DNA of 64,000 bases from an uncultured Poribacteria bacterium (GTDB lineage: Bacteria; Poribacteria; WGA-4E; WGA-3G), in contig OX639992.1 of the NCBI GenBank assembly GCA_951828515.1, forward strand, positions 4,380,217 to 4,444,216, in the 5' to 3' direction. The notes under the pieces are model-generated. The model had not been told where the DNA came from. It did no database searches and saw only the letters and a list, made by a program, of their open reading frames with translations. Position 1 is the first letter of the stretch, and each line of letters begins with the position of its first letter. Shown piece by piece: positions 17,655-25,147 of the stretch. Made by a program: the position numbers and the translations under genes.

Positions 17655-18380
17655 CTACCTCCATTTTGATGATTCAATGGACTTGAACGTCGCAAATAAG
17701 CAGACACATGTAAAACTGACGTAGTAAATAACATCTTTCAAAAGGATGATACCGCGTGAGAAATCTCGATAGTGTTCAGGAAGTGACAGGTAACTCAGGA
17801 ATTTCGCTATCGGTCCACCGCTGGTTGAGAGTGAACCGATCACCCATAGTGTTATGAGGATGCCGAAACTTGTCAACGCCGCGACGAGTTGATTTTTACA
17901 CATTGACGACATCAGCAAGCCTAATGCCAGAAAGGAGGAACTGATGAGAATGATACCGAGATAACCGCTAATCAGGAGTCCGCTGTCCACGTAACCGAAG
18001 CGTTGCGTTAGGAGTGGGAACAGAAGCGTCAAGCCAAGCATAATAAGTACCAGGGTACAACTCGCCAAAAATTTGCCGAGTACGACTTGTCCATCTGTGA
18101 TTGGAGACGTAAGAAGGAGTTCAATCGTTCCCGATTTCCGTTCTTCTGCAAAGAGTTTCATTGTCAACACTGGCGTGAAGAAGAGTAGGACGATCGCCAT
18201 ATTACCGAAGAGCGTCTCTATCACGTATCCACCGGTCCCACCGACGTTGCTTGCACTGATAAGCAGAATAGAGAACAGGAAACCCGAAATCGCTGTAAAG
18301 ACAAAACAGACGAAATAGGCGATCGGTGAAACGAAATAGGTATAGAGTTCTTTTGTGCAAACTGCAAGAATATTTCTCAT
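17655..18380 (-). CDS. ABC-2 type transporter permease (GldF-like)
   Basis: About 241 residues with six membrane segments, the usual size for an ABC-2 permease. NILAVCTKELYTYFVSPIAYFV is split here only by description: the conserved KELYTYFVSPIAY lies near the N-terminus, and LTMKLFAEERKSGTIELLLT is the cytoplasmic coupling segment. The start is placed at the ATG 18380 (MRNILAVCTKEL), five bases or so past the stop of the HemQ-like gene; an upstream ATG overlapping that gene is less likely. No ATP-binding subunit gene is adjacent, although GldF-type loci normally have one next to the permease. Confidence 0.85.
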   Translation of the reverse strand: MRNILAVCTKELYTYFVSPIAYFVCFVFTAISGFLFSILLISASNVGGTGGYVIETLFGNMAIVLLFFTPVLTMKLFAEERKSGTIELLLTSPITDGQVVLGKFLASCTLVLIMLGLTLLFPLLTQRFGYVDSGLLISGYLGIILISSSFLALGLLMSSMCKNQLVAALTSFGILITLWVIGSLSTSGGPIAKFLSYLSLPEHYRDFSRGIILLKDVIYYVSFTCVCLFATFKSIESSKWR

Positions 18381-18387
18381 TTTTTTT

Positions 18388-19131
18388 CTATGAGCACCTA
18401 ACGAATCGTTTGCGAACCTTTCCAACAAAGAAGGGACCGAGGGATTCGATATATGTGGTGGTCTGCTCCGTTTGGCGCATATCCTGTATCAAACGCGATA
18501 ACGGGTGTAAATCGGGACCGACCACTCCGATAACGAATTCGTTGTCGTTTGTATCTAATCCGAAACATGCGAGTCGGATGTCACTGGCGTATCCACCCGA
18601 GGCGTAACTACGACCCAACAAGGCGTGTTCGCCTAAGATGCGTCCTCGTTCGCGGTATTCAAGACGATAAAATTCAGATTTTCGGCGCAGTGGATACCAA
18701 ATCGCCCATGGGAACTCAGGATTGAGAACGTTTTGGAGGGGTCTGTTGAGGAGCCACTCTTCCAGGTTGGGTTCTCTGCCGCTTGAATATGTTCGACCTG
18801 TCATCGTCATTTCTGGACGATATGCAAGCTTAGACGTGTCCTGTGCTTTTACGAGTAGGCTTCTTGACTCCGCCATTAACACTGTTGGATCTTCCGCGAT
18901 GAAAAGCACACCAATTCCTGTTGGGTGATTTAAATCCTCGTATAGGACTGCGTTTAGGCTGCCCTTTTCAAGTGTTTTTATGATGGATTTATGATCGAAG
19001 CATTCCTTAAAGACATGCAGTTGGAAAAACAAACGCCGGTCGCTAACCTGTGGTTTCCCATCGATCGGTGCGCCGACTTCTTGGATATCCGGTGGTTCAG
19101 GACGTTGCGGTTTCTTCTGTTCTGTATTCAT
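18388..19131 (-). CDS. Chlorite dismutase-family protein, HemQ-like
   Basis: A 247-residue protein whose second half matches the chlorite dismutase/coproheme decarboxylase family: AIWYPLRRKSEFYR (the Tyr-Pro-x-x-x-Lys block that holds the reactive Tyr in HemQ), RILGEHALLGRSYA with the likely proximal haem His, then GLDTNDNEFVIGV and MRQTEQTTTYIESLGPFFVGK. HemQ converts coproheme to haem b by oxidative decarboxylation. The first 30 residues are Pro/Glu-rich and atypical. It heads a tight operon with the ABC permease, GldG-like and DUF4340 genes, occupying the place where an ATPase gene would be expected. No other haem gene is in the window. Confidence 0.8.
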   Translation of the reverse strand: MNTEQKKPQRPEPPDIQEVGAPIDGKPQVSDRRLFFQLHVFKECFDHKSIIKTLEKGSLNAVLYEDLNHPTGIGVLFIAEDPTVLMAESRSLLVKAQDTSKLAYRPEMTMTGRTYSSGREPNLEEWLLNRPLQNVLNPEFPWAIWYPLRRKSEFYRLEYRERGRILGEHALLGRSYASGGYASDIRLACFGLDTNDNEFVIGVVGPDLHPLSRLIQDMRQTEQTTTYIESLGPFFVGKVRKRFVRCS

Positions 19132-19313
19132 AATTTTATGGTGAACCCCAAAAAAATAGACATTTCAATGGGCTGTTAGAACGATAGTACGCAACCATCG
19201 CTGGCGAGGTTTCCTAACCTCGCCATTACAAGATCCAATTAATCTAAAATCTACCATATAATGGTTTTTCGCTTTACGACTGACTGCTGATTGCTGACTG
19301 CCGACTGCTATAT
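19132..19313. repeat. Gap built of three repeat families
   Basis: Holds a TTATGGTGA...CATTTCAATG repeat (19137-19172, relatives near 36270 and 36706), the GGCGAGG-TTTCCTAA-CCTCGCC palindrome (19203-19226) and a CTGACTGCTGA heptamer stretch (19275-19312). No gene is seen. Confidence 0.6.
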
Positions 19314-20879
19314 TCAACGCTTTGTCGTGTACGATTCACGAATCCACTCTTCAAGTATCTGATCGGGATTTTCCAAGACAGCCTTTGGGAAGGTGAATGT
19401 GGATTGTCCTGTGTTCTGCTTAATCAGGTTTAGACCGTGCTGGTAACTTCCCAAAAGTTGATCACAGACCTGCTTGACTGTTTGTTCGTCTGCGATCGCA
19501 CGTTCGCAAATAAGCGCAGTCGCTTCGGCATCGAACTGAATTTGCAATTGATGTTCTGCGTAGAACGCCGCTTCGTATCGACGGACCTGTTCACACATCA
19601 CGGTATTGCGTCTGTAGTTAGGCTCTTTAATTATCCGCTTGAGTTCGACATCAGGTGACTCGACAACTTCGGCGGTGACAACAAATTCCTCAACGCCGGT
19701 GGACGGGAGTTCAAATTTATAATTGCGCAAGACTTTCTCGCAGACTGTCATTAAAGCACGCGCCCCTGTTTTTTGCGCAATGGCTTTTTCGGCGATGCGT
19801 CGTAGACCGCAGTCCGAAAACACAACCGTGATGCCATACGCGCGAAAAGCGTTTTCATATTGTCGGATAATGGAGCCTTCCGAGTGTTTCAGGATATAGA
19901 AGAGGTCATCTACGCCGAGTTCCGTGCAAACGACGTGTACCGGGAGTCGTCCGATGAATTCAGGTTCAAAGCCAAAGTCGATGAAGTCTTTCGGTGTGAC
20001 GTTCTCGAAATACTGTGTCACATCGTCAGTTTTGCTGATAATCTCAGCGTTGAAACCGATTTTGCTTTGATGCATGCGTTTCTTGATAATATCTGCCATA
20101 CCGGTGAATGCACCGCTGATGATGAAGAGGATGTGGCGTGTGTTGATGACCTCTTGTTCGACCTTACCGCTTTTCTGAAATTCCATGGCGGCGCGCATTT
20201 GCGAGGCGACATCGTTTCCGGCACGTAGGTCAACTTCGGTCTCCTCCATCAATTTAAGGAGTCCTATCTGCACACCGCGCCCGCTCACATCGCGTCCCAT
20301 GATATTTGGCGGCGTTGCGATTTTGTCCGCTTCGTCGAGATAGATGATGCCGTATTGCGCCAATTCGAGGGTGTCCTCGGCTTGGGTTACCAATTCACGG
20401 ATAAGGTCGTCAACATTCGCACCGACATAACCCGTTTCGCTGAATCGGGTCGCATCCGCTTTGACAAACGGCACGCCGATGAGTTTAGCGATGTGTCGGA
20501 TAAGGTACGTCTTACCGACGCCGGTCGGTCCGAGCATAACAATATTCTGCTTCGAGTAATCAGCCTCAGCAGCCGCCGGATCTTCATGGCATTCTCGGAC
20601 GTGGTTGTAATGGTCACAGACAGCGATAGCGAGTGCCTTCTTTGCCTCGTCCTGTTTAATCACGTATCGGTCGAGATATTGTTTAATCTCCTTCGGTTTG
20701 AGGTCGAACTTCAGATCGAAGGTTTTTTTCGGCTCAGGTGCTTCGTCTTCTGCTTCAGGCGAAGGTTCGCCAGCAGACGCGTTAATCAAACGGACACTAC
20801 CGCCGTATTTCTGTTGGACGAATTCTTGGAATTCTTTTTCAATTTCTTCGGGTGTGGGTATCTTCTTATTTGTACTCAC
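19314..20879 (-). CDS. ClpX-like AAA+ unfoldase without zinc-binding domain
   Basis: A 521-residue AAA+ protein closest to ClpX. It has Walker A GPTGVGKTYL, Walker B IIYLDEADKI, the substrate-pulling pore loop SETGYVGANVDD, and KIGFNAE, which corresponds to the IGF loop that docks ClpX on ClpP. The N-terminal zinc-binding domain of true ClpX is absent, replaced by about 70 acidic residues, and the positively charged RKH pore loop is not recognisable. A C-terminal extension of about 120 residues follows the usual end. It may pair with ClpP but choose other substrates. No clpP is adjacent. The start is a GTG with AGAGGTAG ten nt upstream. Confidence 0.8.
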   Translation of the reverse strand: MSTNKKIPTPEEIEKEFQEFVQQKYGGSVRLINASAGEPSPEAEDEAPEPKKTFDLKFDLKPKEIKQYLDRYVIKQDEAKKALAIAVCDHYNHVRECHEDPAAAEADYSKQNIVMLGPTGVGKTYLIRHIAKLIGVPFVKADATRFSETGYVGANVDDLIRELVTQAEDTLELAQYGIIYLDEADKIATPPNIMGRDVSGRGVQIGLLKLMEETEVDLRAGNDVASQMRAAMEFQKSGKVEQEVINTRHILFIISGAFTGMADIIKKRMHQSKIGFNAEIISKTDDVTQYFENVTPKDFIDFGFEPEFIGRLPVHVVCTELGVDDLFYILKHSEGSIIRQYENAFRAYGITVVFSDCGLRRIAEKAIAQKTGARALMTVCEKVLRNYKFELPSTGVEEFVVTAEVVESPDVELKRIIKEPNYRRNTVMCEQVRRYEAAFYAEHQLQIQFDAEATALICERAIADEQTVKQVCDQLLGSYQHGLNLIKQNTGQSTFTFPKAVLENPDQILEEWIRESYTTKR

Positions 20880-20900
20880 GACTATATGCTACCTCTCTTC

Positions 20901-21020
20901 TGTAGGAGGGAACTCCGATTCCCGACTCTCTCTTCTAAAAGTTCTTCTGTAGGAGGGAACTCCGATTCCCGACTCTCTCTTCTAAAAGTTCTTCTGTAGG
21001 AGGGAACTCCGATTCCCGAC
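20901..21020. repeat. Three tandem 47-bp repeat units
   Basis: Three copies of the GGGAACTCCGATTCCC repeat start at 20901, 20948 and 20995, spaced exactly 47 bp. The spacers between them (CTCTCTTCTAAAAGTTCT) are identical too, so this is local tandem duplication of a dispersed repeat, located just upstream of the ClpX-like gene. Confidence 0.9.
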
Positions 21021-21049
21021 TCTTCTAAAATAGGAAATCGAACCTAAAA

Positions 21050-22084
21050 TTAAATGGGACTCCCTATAAGTTCACGGCGGACAATTTCAGTACCGGCTAC
21101 CATCGTTTTCAGTTTCGCGGCAGCTGCCCACCGCGCTGTTTGGCTGAAACCGCAATCCGGCGTAATCGCGAGTTTTTCAGGACGCACGTGCTTGAGTGCT
21201 GCGCGCAGCAGTGTCGCCACATCCTCCGGTGTTTCTACATAGTAGTTTTTAACGTCGATAAGCCCTGCGGCAAGTTCTTTGTCGTTCGGAAAGTCGCTCC
21301 ATAACGCGATTTCTGCCATTTCACGGTTCGCGAATTCCAGGGCAAGTTGATCGAAAGCTGCGTCTAAAATATACGGAAAGAGCGGACGATACGAGCGTTT
21401 CCCGACGGCTCTGCCGCGGTAGTTCCCGAAACAGATGTGCAGTCCAATCTTTGCGGAGACACCTTCAACGGTGTGATTGAACAGTTTAACGAACGCTTCA
21501 GGACGATCGGGATAAACGGCGTATGAGGGTTCATCTAACTGGATGAATTCTGCACCAGCGGCGACGAGTTGGCGGAGTTCTGTATTGATAATCTCCGCAC
21601 AGGCGTAGGCGACTTCAAGGCGTTCTTTATAAATATCACCTGTCTGAATACGTCCAGAGAGGGTGAACGGACCGGGACACGTCACCTTAAACGGTTTCGT
21701 CGTCTCGTTTTTCGCGAATTCAAATTCTGCGAGGATACCGAGACCATCGGGAGCTGAGAGTGGAACAGAGGGTAGCCATTTGCCGCGTTGGTCGTGTCCG
21801 TCGGGTCCCTGTGTTCTGGGTGCTGGGAGCTCTTCTAAGCCGGTGAGCCGTTCATAGAAACCGAGCACGAAGTCTTGTCGGCGCATCTCACCTTCTGTGA
21901 TAATGTCAACACCGGCGCGTTCTTGGTCGGAGATAGCCGTGCGGACTGCGTCGTCGAAGGTTTCGTTAATATCGGTTTCACCGAGTTCCCCGCGTCCGAT
22001 TGCCTCTAACGTCACGCACAACCAACTCGGTGGCGCATAACTTCCGATAGTGCTGGTGGGTATCAAAATGTCTGTGTCCGTCAT
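21050..22084 (-). CDS. MetE C-terminal-like methyltransferase
   Basis: A 344-residue protein of the cobalamin-independent methionine synthase C-terminal family (a TIM barrel). It begins with TSTIGSYAPP, contains ITEGEMRRQDF, FIQLDEPSY, and the zinc ligands expected in MetE: His and Cys in GLHICFGNYRG, a Glu further on, and Cys in ITPDCGFSQTARW. Free-standing barrels of this kind transfer methyl groups from donors other than, or in addition to, methyltetrahydrofolate; the acceptor and donor are unknown here. The N-terminal half of full MetE is absent, as is normal for this subfamily. It has no operon partner of known function. Confidence 0.85.
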   Translation of the reverse strand: MTDTDILIPTSTIGSYAPPSWLCVTLEAIGRGELGETDINETFDDAVRTAISDQERAGVDIITEGEMRRQDFVLGFYERLTGLEELPAPRTQGPDGHDQRGKWLPSVPLSAPDGLGILAEFEFAKNETTKPFKVTCPGPFTLSGRIQTGDIYKERLEVAYACAEIINTELRQLVAAGAEFIQLDEPSYAVYPDRPEAFVKLFNHTVEGVSAKIGLHICFGNYRGRAVGKRSYRPLFPYILDAAFDQLALEFANREMAEIALWSDFPNDKELAAGLIDVKNYYVETPEDVATLLRAALKHVRPEKLAITPDCGFSQTARWAAAAKLKTMVAGTEIVRRELIGSPI

Positions 22085-22127
22085 TAAGCTTCCTCTGTTT
22101 TTTGCCTAATAGGTTCGCGAGTTCAAT

Positions 22128-22337
22128 TCAGGCTGATTTCCTCGCACATCCACTCGTGGTTTTTGCGGTGATGTCATCTTCACCACTATCGGAGCATTGA
22201 GCAGTTTTCTTCGCTTGACGTGAAGCTGCCTCGCTCTGCAAGTAGGCAATATAGCGACCTATATCATGATCGAATTTCTCGGAGATCTTGTTACGAATGC
22301 GTCGAATATCCTCGACAATAGGAGAATTTTTAATCAT
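22128..22337 (-). CDS. Small antitoxin-like protein
   Basis: A protein of about 69 residues starting at ATG 22337 (MIKNSPIVEDIRRIRNKIS), with GGGGG upstream. The pattern PIVEDIRRIR...FDHDIGRYIAYLQ belongs to a common class of short orphan proteins in cyanobacteria and related genomes that look like antitoxins, but no toxin gene lies beside it. Its start overlaps the end of the LarA-like gene by 8 nt, so it may be translated from the same message. The C-terminal 25 residues are low-complexity. Function unknown. Confidence 0.55.
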   Translation of the reverse strand: MIKNSPIVEDIRRIRNKISEKFDHDIGRYIAYLQSEAASRQAKKTAQCSDSGEDDITAKTTSGCARKSA

Positions 22338-23889
22338 TGGGACCCCCAACGTTTGCGTAGAAAAACGGCGGCATTGTCAAGGCAACAACATCATCTTCCC
22401 CAGAGATTTCACGCGCCATCACGAGCGCGTCGTCTAAGTTTTTTGCCCAGTCAACACCGAGCCGTTGCGCGACTCTCGGCTCCTTGGGACCGACGAGGAT
22501 CACCTTCGCGAGATATTTCAGCGGATACGTTGCCCAATACCAGACAGTGAACGGATGGAAACCGTGGTGCGCGAACTTGTTCCGATAGCAATCGATAAAA
22601 TACTCGTCTTTTGCGTATTTTTCCTGAAATTTCTGCTGCATTTCAAAAGGTTCCGTCGTTTCGGCGAGGACTTCATCATAAAACTGTTTATAGGCGACGT
22701 GATACTCTTCGTGAAAGATCTCGTAGGTCGGGTTCATGATGATAACAACACCGTTCTTTTTGATGATGGGTTTGTTATAGAACCAATTGAAGACGTAGCC
22801 TAAGACATCGCTCACCACCAAAACCGGGTTGATACGCGCATCAACGGCGTAGGGACTCATATCCGGAAGTCCAAACACCAACGTGCTGAACTGCCGCGGG
22901 ATGTCTATTGCCAACTGATCCTTCATTGACACTAACGTTTTCGCATGAACGGCATCGATATCTCCGGCGTTGATTTGGATCGGTTCATAGTCCGTCTGGA
23001 CGCTCTTGAGAATATTGTAACGCAACGCTTCAGGCAGAAGCGATAGCGTCGCCGGTGTGAAGGTTTTCAGAACCCTCTCTGCGATGTTGCAGTTGCTGTT
23101 CGGTTTCCCGACATAGCGCAGATGAAATGGATAGATCGCACCGTTCATTGCCGCTTCAAGTACCAAAATCGGAGTCTCTTTCTGGATGAGACGGCTCATC
23201 CGTTCGATACAGGCGTGCATGTGCGAACCTTCGGGTTGCATCACATGCGGACTTTCCGATGTCATCTGTGGCGAGTGGTGCGGTGCGATGGAATTATACG
23301 TCCCAAGACCCACAGCGACAGATTTATGCCCACCGTTGAGCGGGATCTGTATCATATCAACGTAAATCACCAGATCGGATTCGAGGACTGCCTTATCCGT
23401 CTCAACGGTTTCGTCTTTTTCTGTCTGTCCTACCTGAACGATCTGTTCGGCATCCTCCGCATCGAAATTTCGGAGTTGATGCGGATAAAACTCGTCCATA
23501 ATGTCTTTTCCGAGCATATAGGCGAGTTCGTGTTCCTTCATCTTTCGGTGCAGCGCAACAGCGCACATCAGTTGGATGTTCTTTTTCTCCACGCCGTAGC
23601 TATAGAGCATCTTCAGAAGCGTCTCGATCATGATCTGCCGCATATCCGGCTTTTTAGTAAGTGGAAAAGGTTGGCAGTTATCGTCAAAAAGGATGAGCAC
23701 TTTAGAATTGCCGTTGACGAGTTCGCTGAGGGGAGGCATCTCAAGTGGGTTTTCAAAAGCACGCTGTGTGTGTTCACTCAGGGCAGTGCGCTTGATTCCC
23801 GGCAGCGGAGGTTTCGCGTAGTAAACCTCTGAATTGTCTGGGAGTTTCGCGTTGATGAGCTGATTTCCGAAATAGGTGAAATATTTCAT
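22330..23889 (-). CDS. LarA-like (DUF2088) nickel-pincer-type racemase family protein
   Basis: A 519-residue protein resembling the lactate racemase LarA family. The sequence AVALHRKMKEHEL corresponds to the block with a metal-cofactor His, and PLNGGHKSVAVGLGTYN followed by APHHSP corresponds to the Lys and His that hold the nickel-pincer nucleotide. LarA enzymes epimerise alpha-hydroxy acids by hydride transfer. The cofactor-making genes larB, larC and larE are not in this window. It is longer than LarA by about 90 residues at the C-terminus. The assignment rests on motifs and order; the substrate is unknown. Confidence 0.7.
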   Translation of the reverse strand: MKYFTYFGNQLINAKLPDNSEVYYAKPPLPGIKRTALSEHTQRAFENPLEMPPLSELVNGNSKVLILFDDNCQPFPLTKKPDMRQIMIETLLKMLYSYGVEKKNIQLMCAVALHRKMKEHELAYMLGKDIMDEFYPHQLRNFDAEDAEQIVQVGQTEKDETVETDKAVLESDLVIYVDMIQIPLNGGHKSVAVGLGTYNSIAPHHSPQMTSESPHVMQPEGSHMHACIERMSRLIQKETPILVLEAAMNGAIYPFHLRYVGKPNSNCNIAERVLKTFTPATLSLLPEALRYNILKSVQTDYEPIQINAGDIDAVHAKTLVSMKDQLAIDIPRQFSTLVFGLPDMSPYAVDARINPVLVVSDVLGYVFNWFYNKPIIKKNGVVIIMNPTYEIFHEEYHVAYKQFYDEVLAETTEPFEMQQKFQEKYAKDEYFIDCYRNKFAHHGFHPFTVWYWATYPLKYLAKVILVGPKEPRVAQRLGVDWAKNLDDALVMAREISGEDDVVALTMPPFFYANVGGPND

Positions 23890-24239
23890 TTATACGGGAT
23901 AACTCACTTCTTGAGACAGTTTTAGTTGCTGTTCTTACGGCTTGCAATCACCAATTTATTTTAGCATAGTTTATCGGATTGTGCAAATTTTTTATCAAAT
24001 TTCAGAACATTAGTTTTCCTGTAGGAGGAGGGAAACACCCAAGCAAAAACACTCTGATTCCCGACACCCACTTCTATAGGAGCGAGCTGACTCGCTATCT
24101 TTCTGACTCCAGTTCGTAGTAGTGCAATTCATCGCACGTTCTTCCTGACTGCTGACTGCTGATTGCTGATCGCCATCCTTGTAGGAGGGAACTCCGATTC
24201 CCGACTTCCTTGTATAGGAGTGAGTTTTACTCGCGATTC
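23890..24239. repeat. Repeat-packed intergenic region
   Basis: Holds a disrupted copy of the GGGAACTCCGATTCCC repeat (24017-24063) with about 20 extra bases between its arms, a short palindrome AGCGAGCTGACTCGCT near 24081, a heptamer CTGACTGCTGA stretch (24146-24176), and an intact copy of the first repeat at 24181-24205. No gene is seen. Confidence 0.65.
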
Positions 24240-24830
24240 TTACTGATATACCTGAATTTCCCGAATCATAACATCCTCAAAGGATACTTTAGTTTTTTGA
24301 GTCAGCGATTCCCGTGTTACGTGTGCTGAGTCACGAGGGACATAGATAATAACTCTTAGCACCCGTACGGGTCTATCAATGTTGATGCGTATCACTGCAC
24401 CGTGATCGGATCTGGCAATCTTATGACTTCTAACTGGCTCAAAGAGAGATGCTTTTTCATCCGCTGTCTCTGCGGTCGATGTTTCTATCGAGAGACGATA
24501 AATGGTTGAAAGTGGATGTACCTCAATGTAAGCGACAGGTGTCAGCGAGTCAAGTTGAATCAATGCCTCGGCTTTATCTTTGCCTTCCACCCAGTCGCCA
24601 TATCGGAGATTGTCCCTATAATGACTATTACCCTTTTCAACAAAGTTTTTTACCTTCAGACTGCTGGTTGTGGAAAGATTGCCATCAACGAGTGATGGAT
24701 ACGTTTCGCAGGAGAGGTGTGTAGCCTTTATTCGTTTTGGAAGTGGCTGATACAAGGATGCGCACCCTACCATGAGTAGGCATACTCCGATTGCCACACA
24801 TACCCGCAAAGGATGGGTTCTACTCGACAT
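24240..24830 (-). CDS. Predicted lipoprotein with a possible galactose-binding-like fold
   Basis: A protein of about 196 residues. It begins with a signal peptide ending in a lipobox (LLMVGCASLYQ), so it should be lipid-anchored after cleavage before Cys. The mature part has the strand pattern of F5/8-type discoidin domains (SLVDGNLSTTSS, ALIQLDSLTPVAYIEVHP, VRVLRVIIYVPRDS), suggesting a carbohydrate- or ligand-binding jelly roll, but I am not certain. The ATG at 24830 is preferred because GGAGGT lies 8 nt upstream; an earlier in-frame ATG lacks one. A 34-bp dispersed repeat lies immediately upstream. Confidence 0.65.
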   Translation of the reverse strand: MSSRTHPLRVCVAIGVCLLMVGCASLYQPLPKRIKATHLSCETYPSLVDGNLSTTSSLKVKNFVEKGNSHYRDNLRYGDWVEGKDKAEALIQLDSLTPVAYIEVHPLSTIYRLSIETSTAETADEKASLFEPVRSHKIARSDHGAVIRINIDRPVRVLRVIIYVPRDSAHVTRESLTQKTKVSFEDVMIREIQVYQ

Positions 24831-24844
24831 TGGTTTTACCTCCG

Positions 24845-24878
24845 TTAAAAGTAGTAGGCACACGCCGTGTGCCGTAAC
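24845..24878. repeat. 34-bp repeat, second copy
   Basis: Same as 2381-2414 with one substitution; the GGCACAC/GTGTGCC stem is kept. It sits about 5 bp upstream of the ribosome binding site of the lipoprotein gene, so it would be in that gene's leader. Confidence 0.8.
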
Positions 24879-25147
24879 ACACAGGAAATTTCAAGTCCAA
24901 AACTACTGATTGCGATGTCTATTTATTTTTTTACTTCACTGTAGTATTCAAGGTTTCGATGTTCTTCGGTTGTTAGCGCAGTTCACACTATAGGTGTTAG
25001 AAGCAAATTTCGTGCCAGTTTGGAGAGGCGTATCGCTGGTATTCTTGGCAAAAATTGCCCCAAATAGGACAAATCTCATTCCAGATTGCACGAAATGGGG
25101 CAGGTTCGGGATAGGGGTGAGGGGTTAGGAATGAAATAGGTTGGGTA

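Noticed and set aside
20355-20999. 214-residue plus-strand frame over the ClpX-like gene
   Set aside because: Antisense shadow; it even runs into the tandem repeats.
20901-21020. Short CRISPR array
   Set aside because: Only three units, the spacers are identical, and the same repeat is scattered singly through the window; no cas genes.
23122-23832. 236-residue plus-strand frame within the LarA-like gene
   Set aside because: Antisense shadow of a conserved gene with no family-like pattern.
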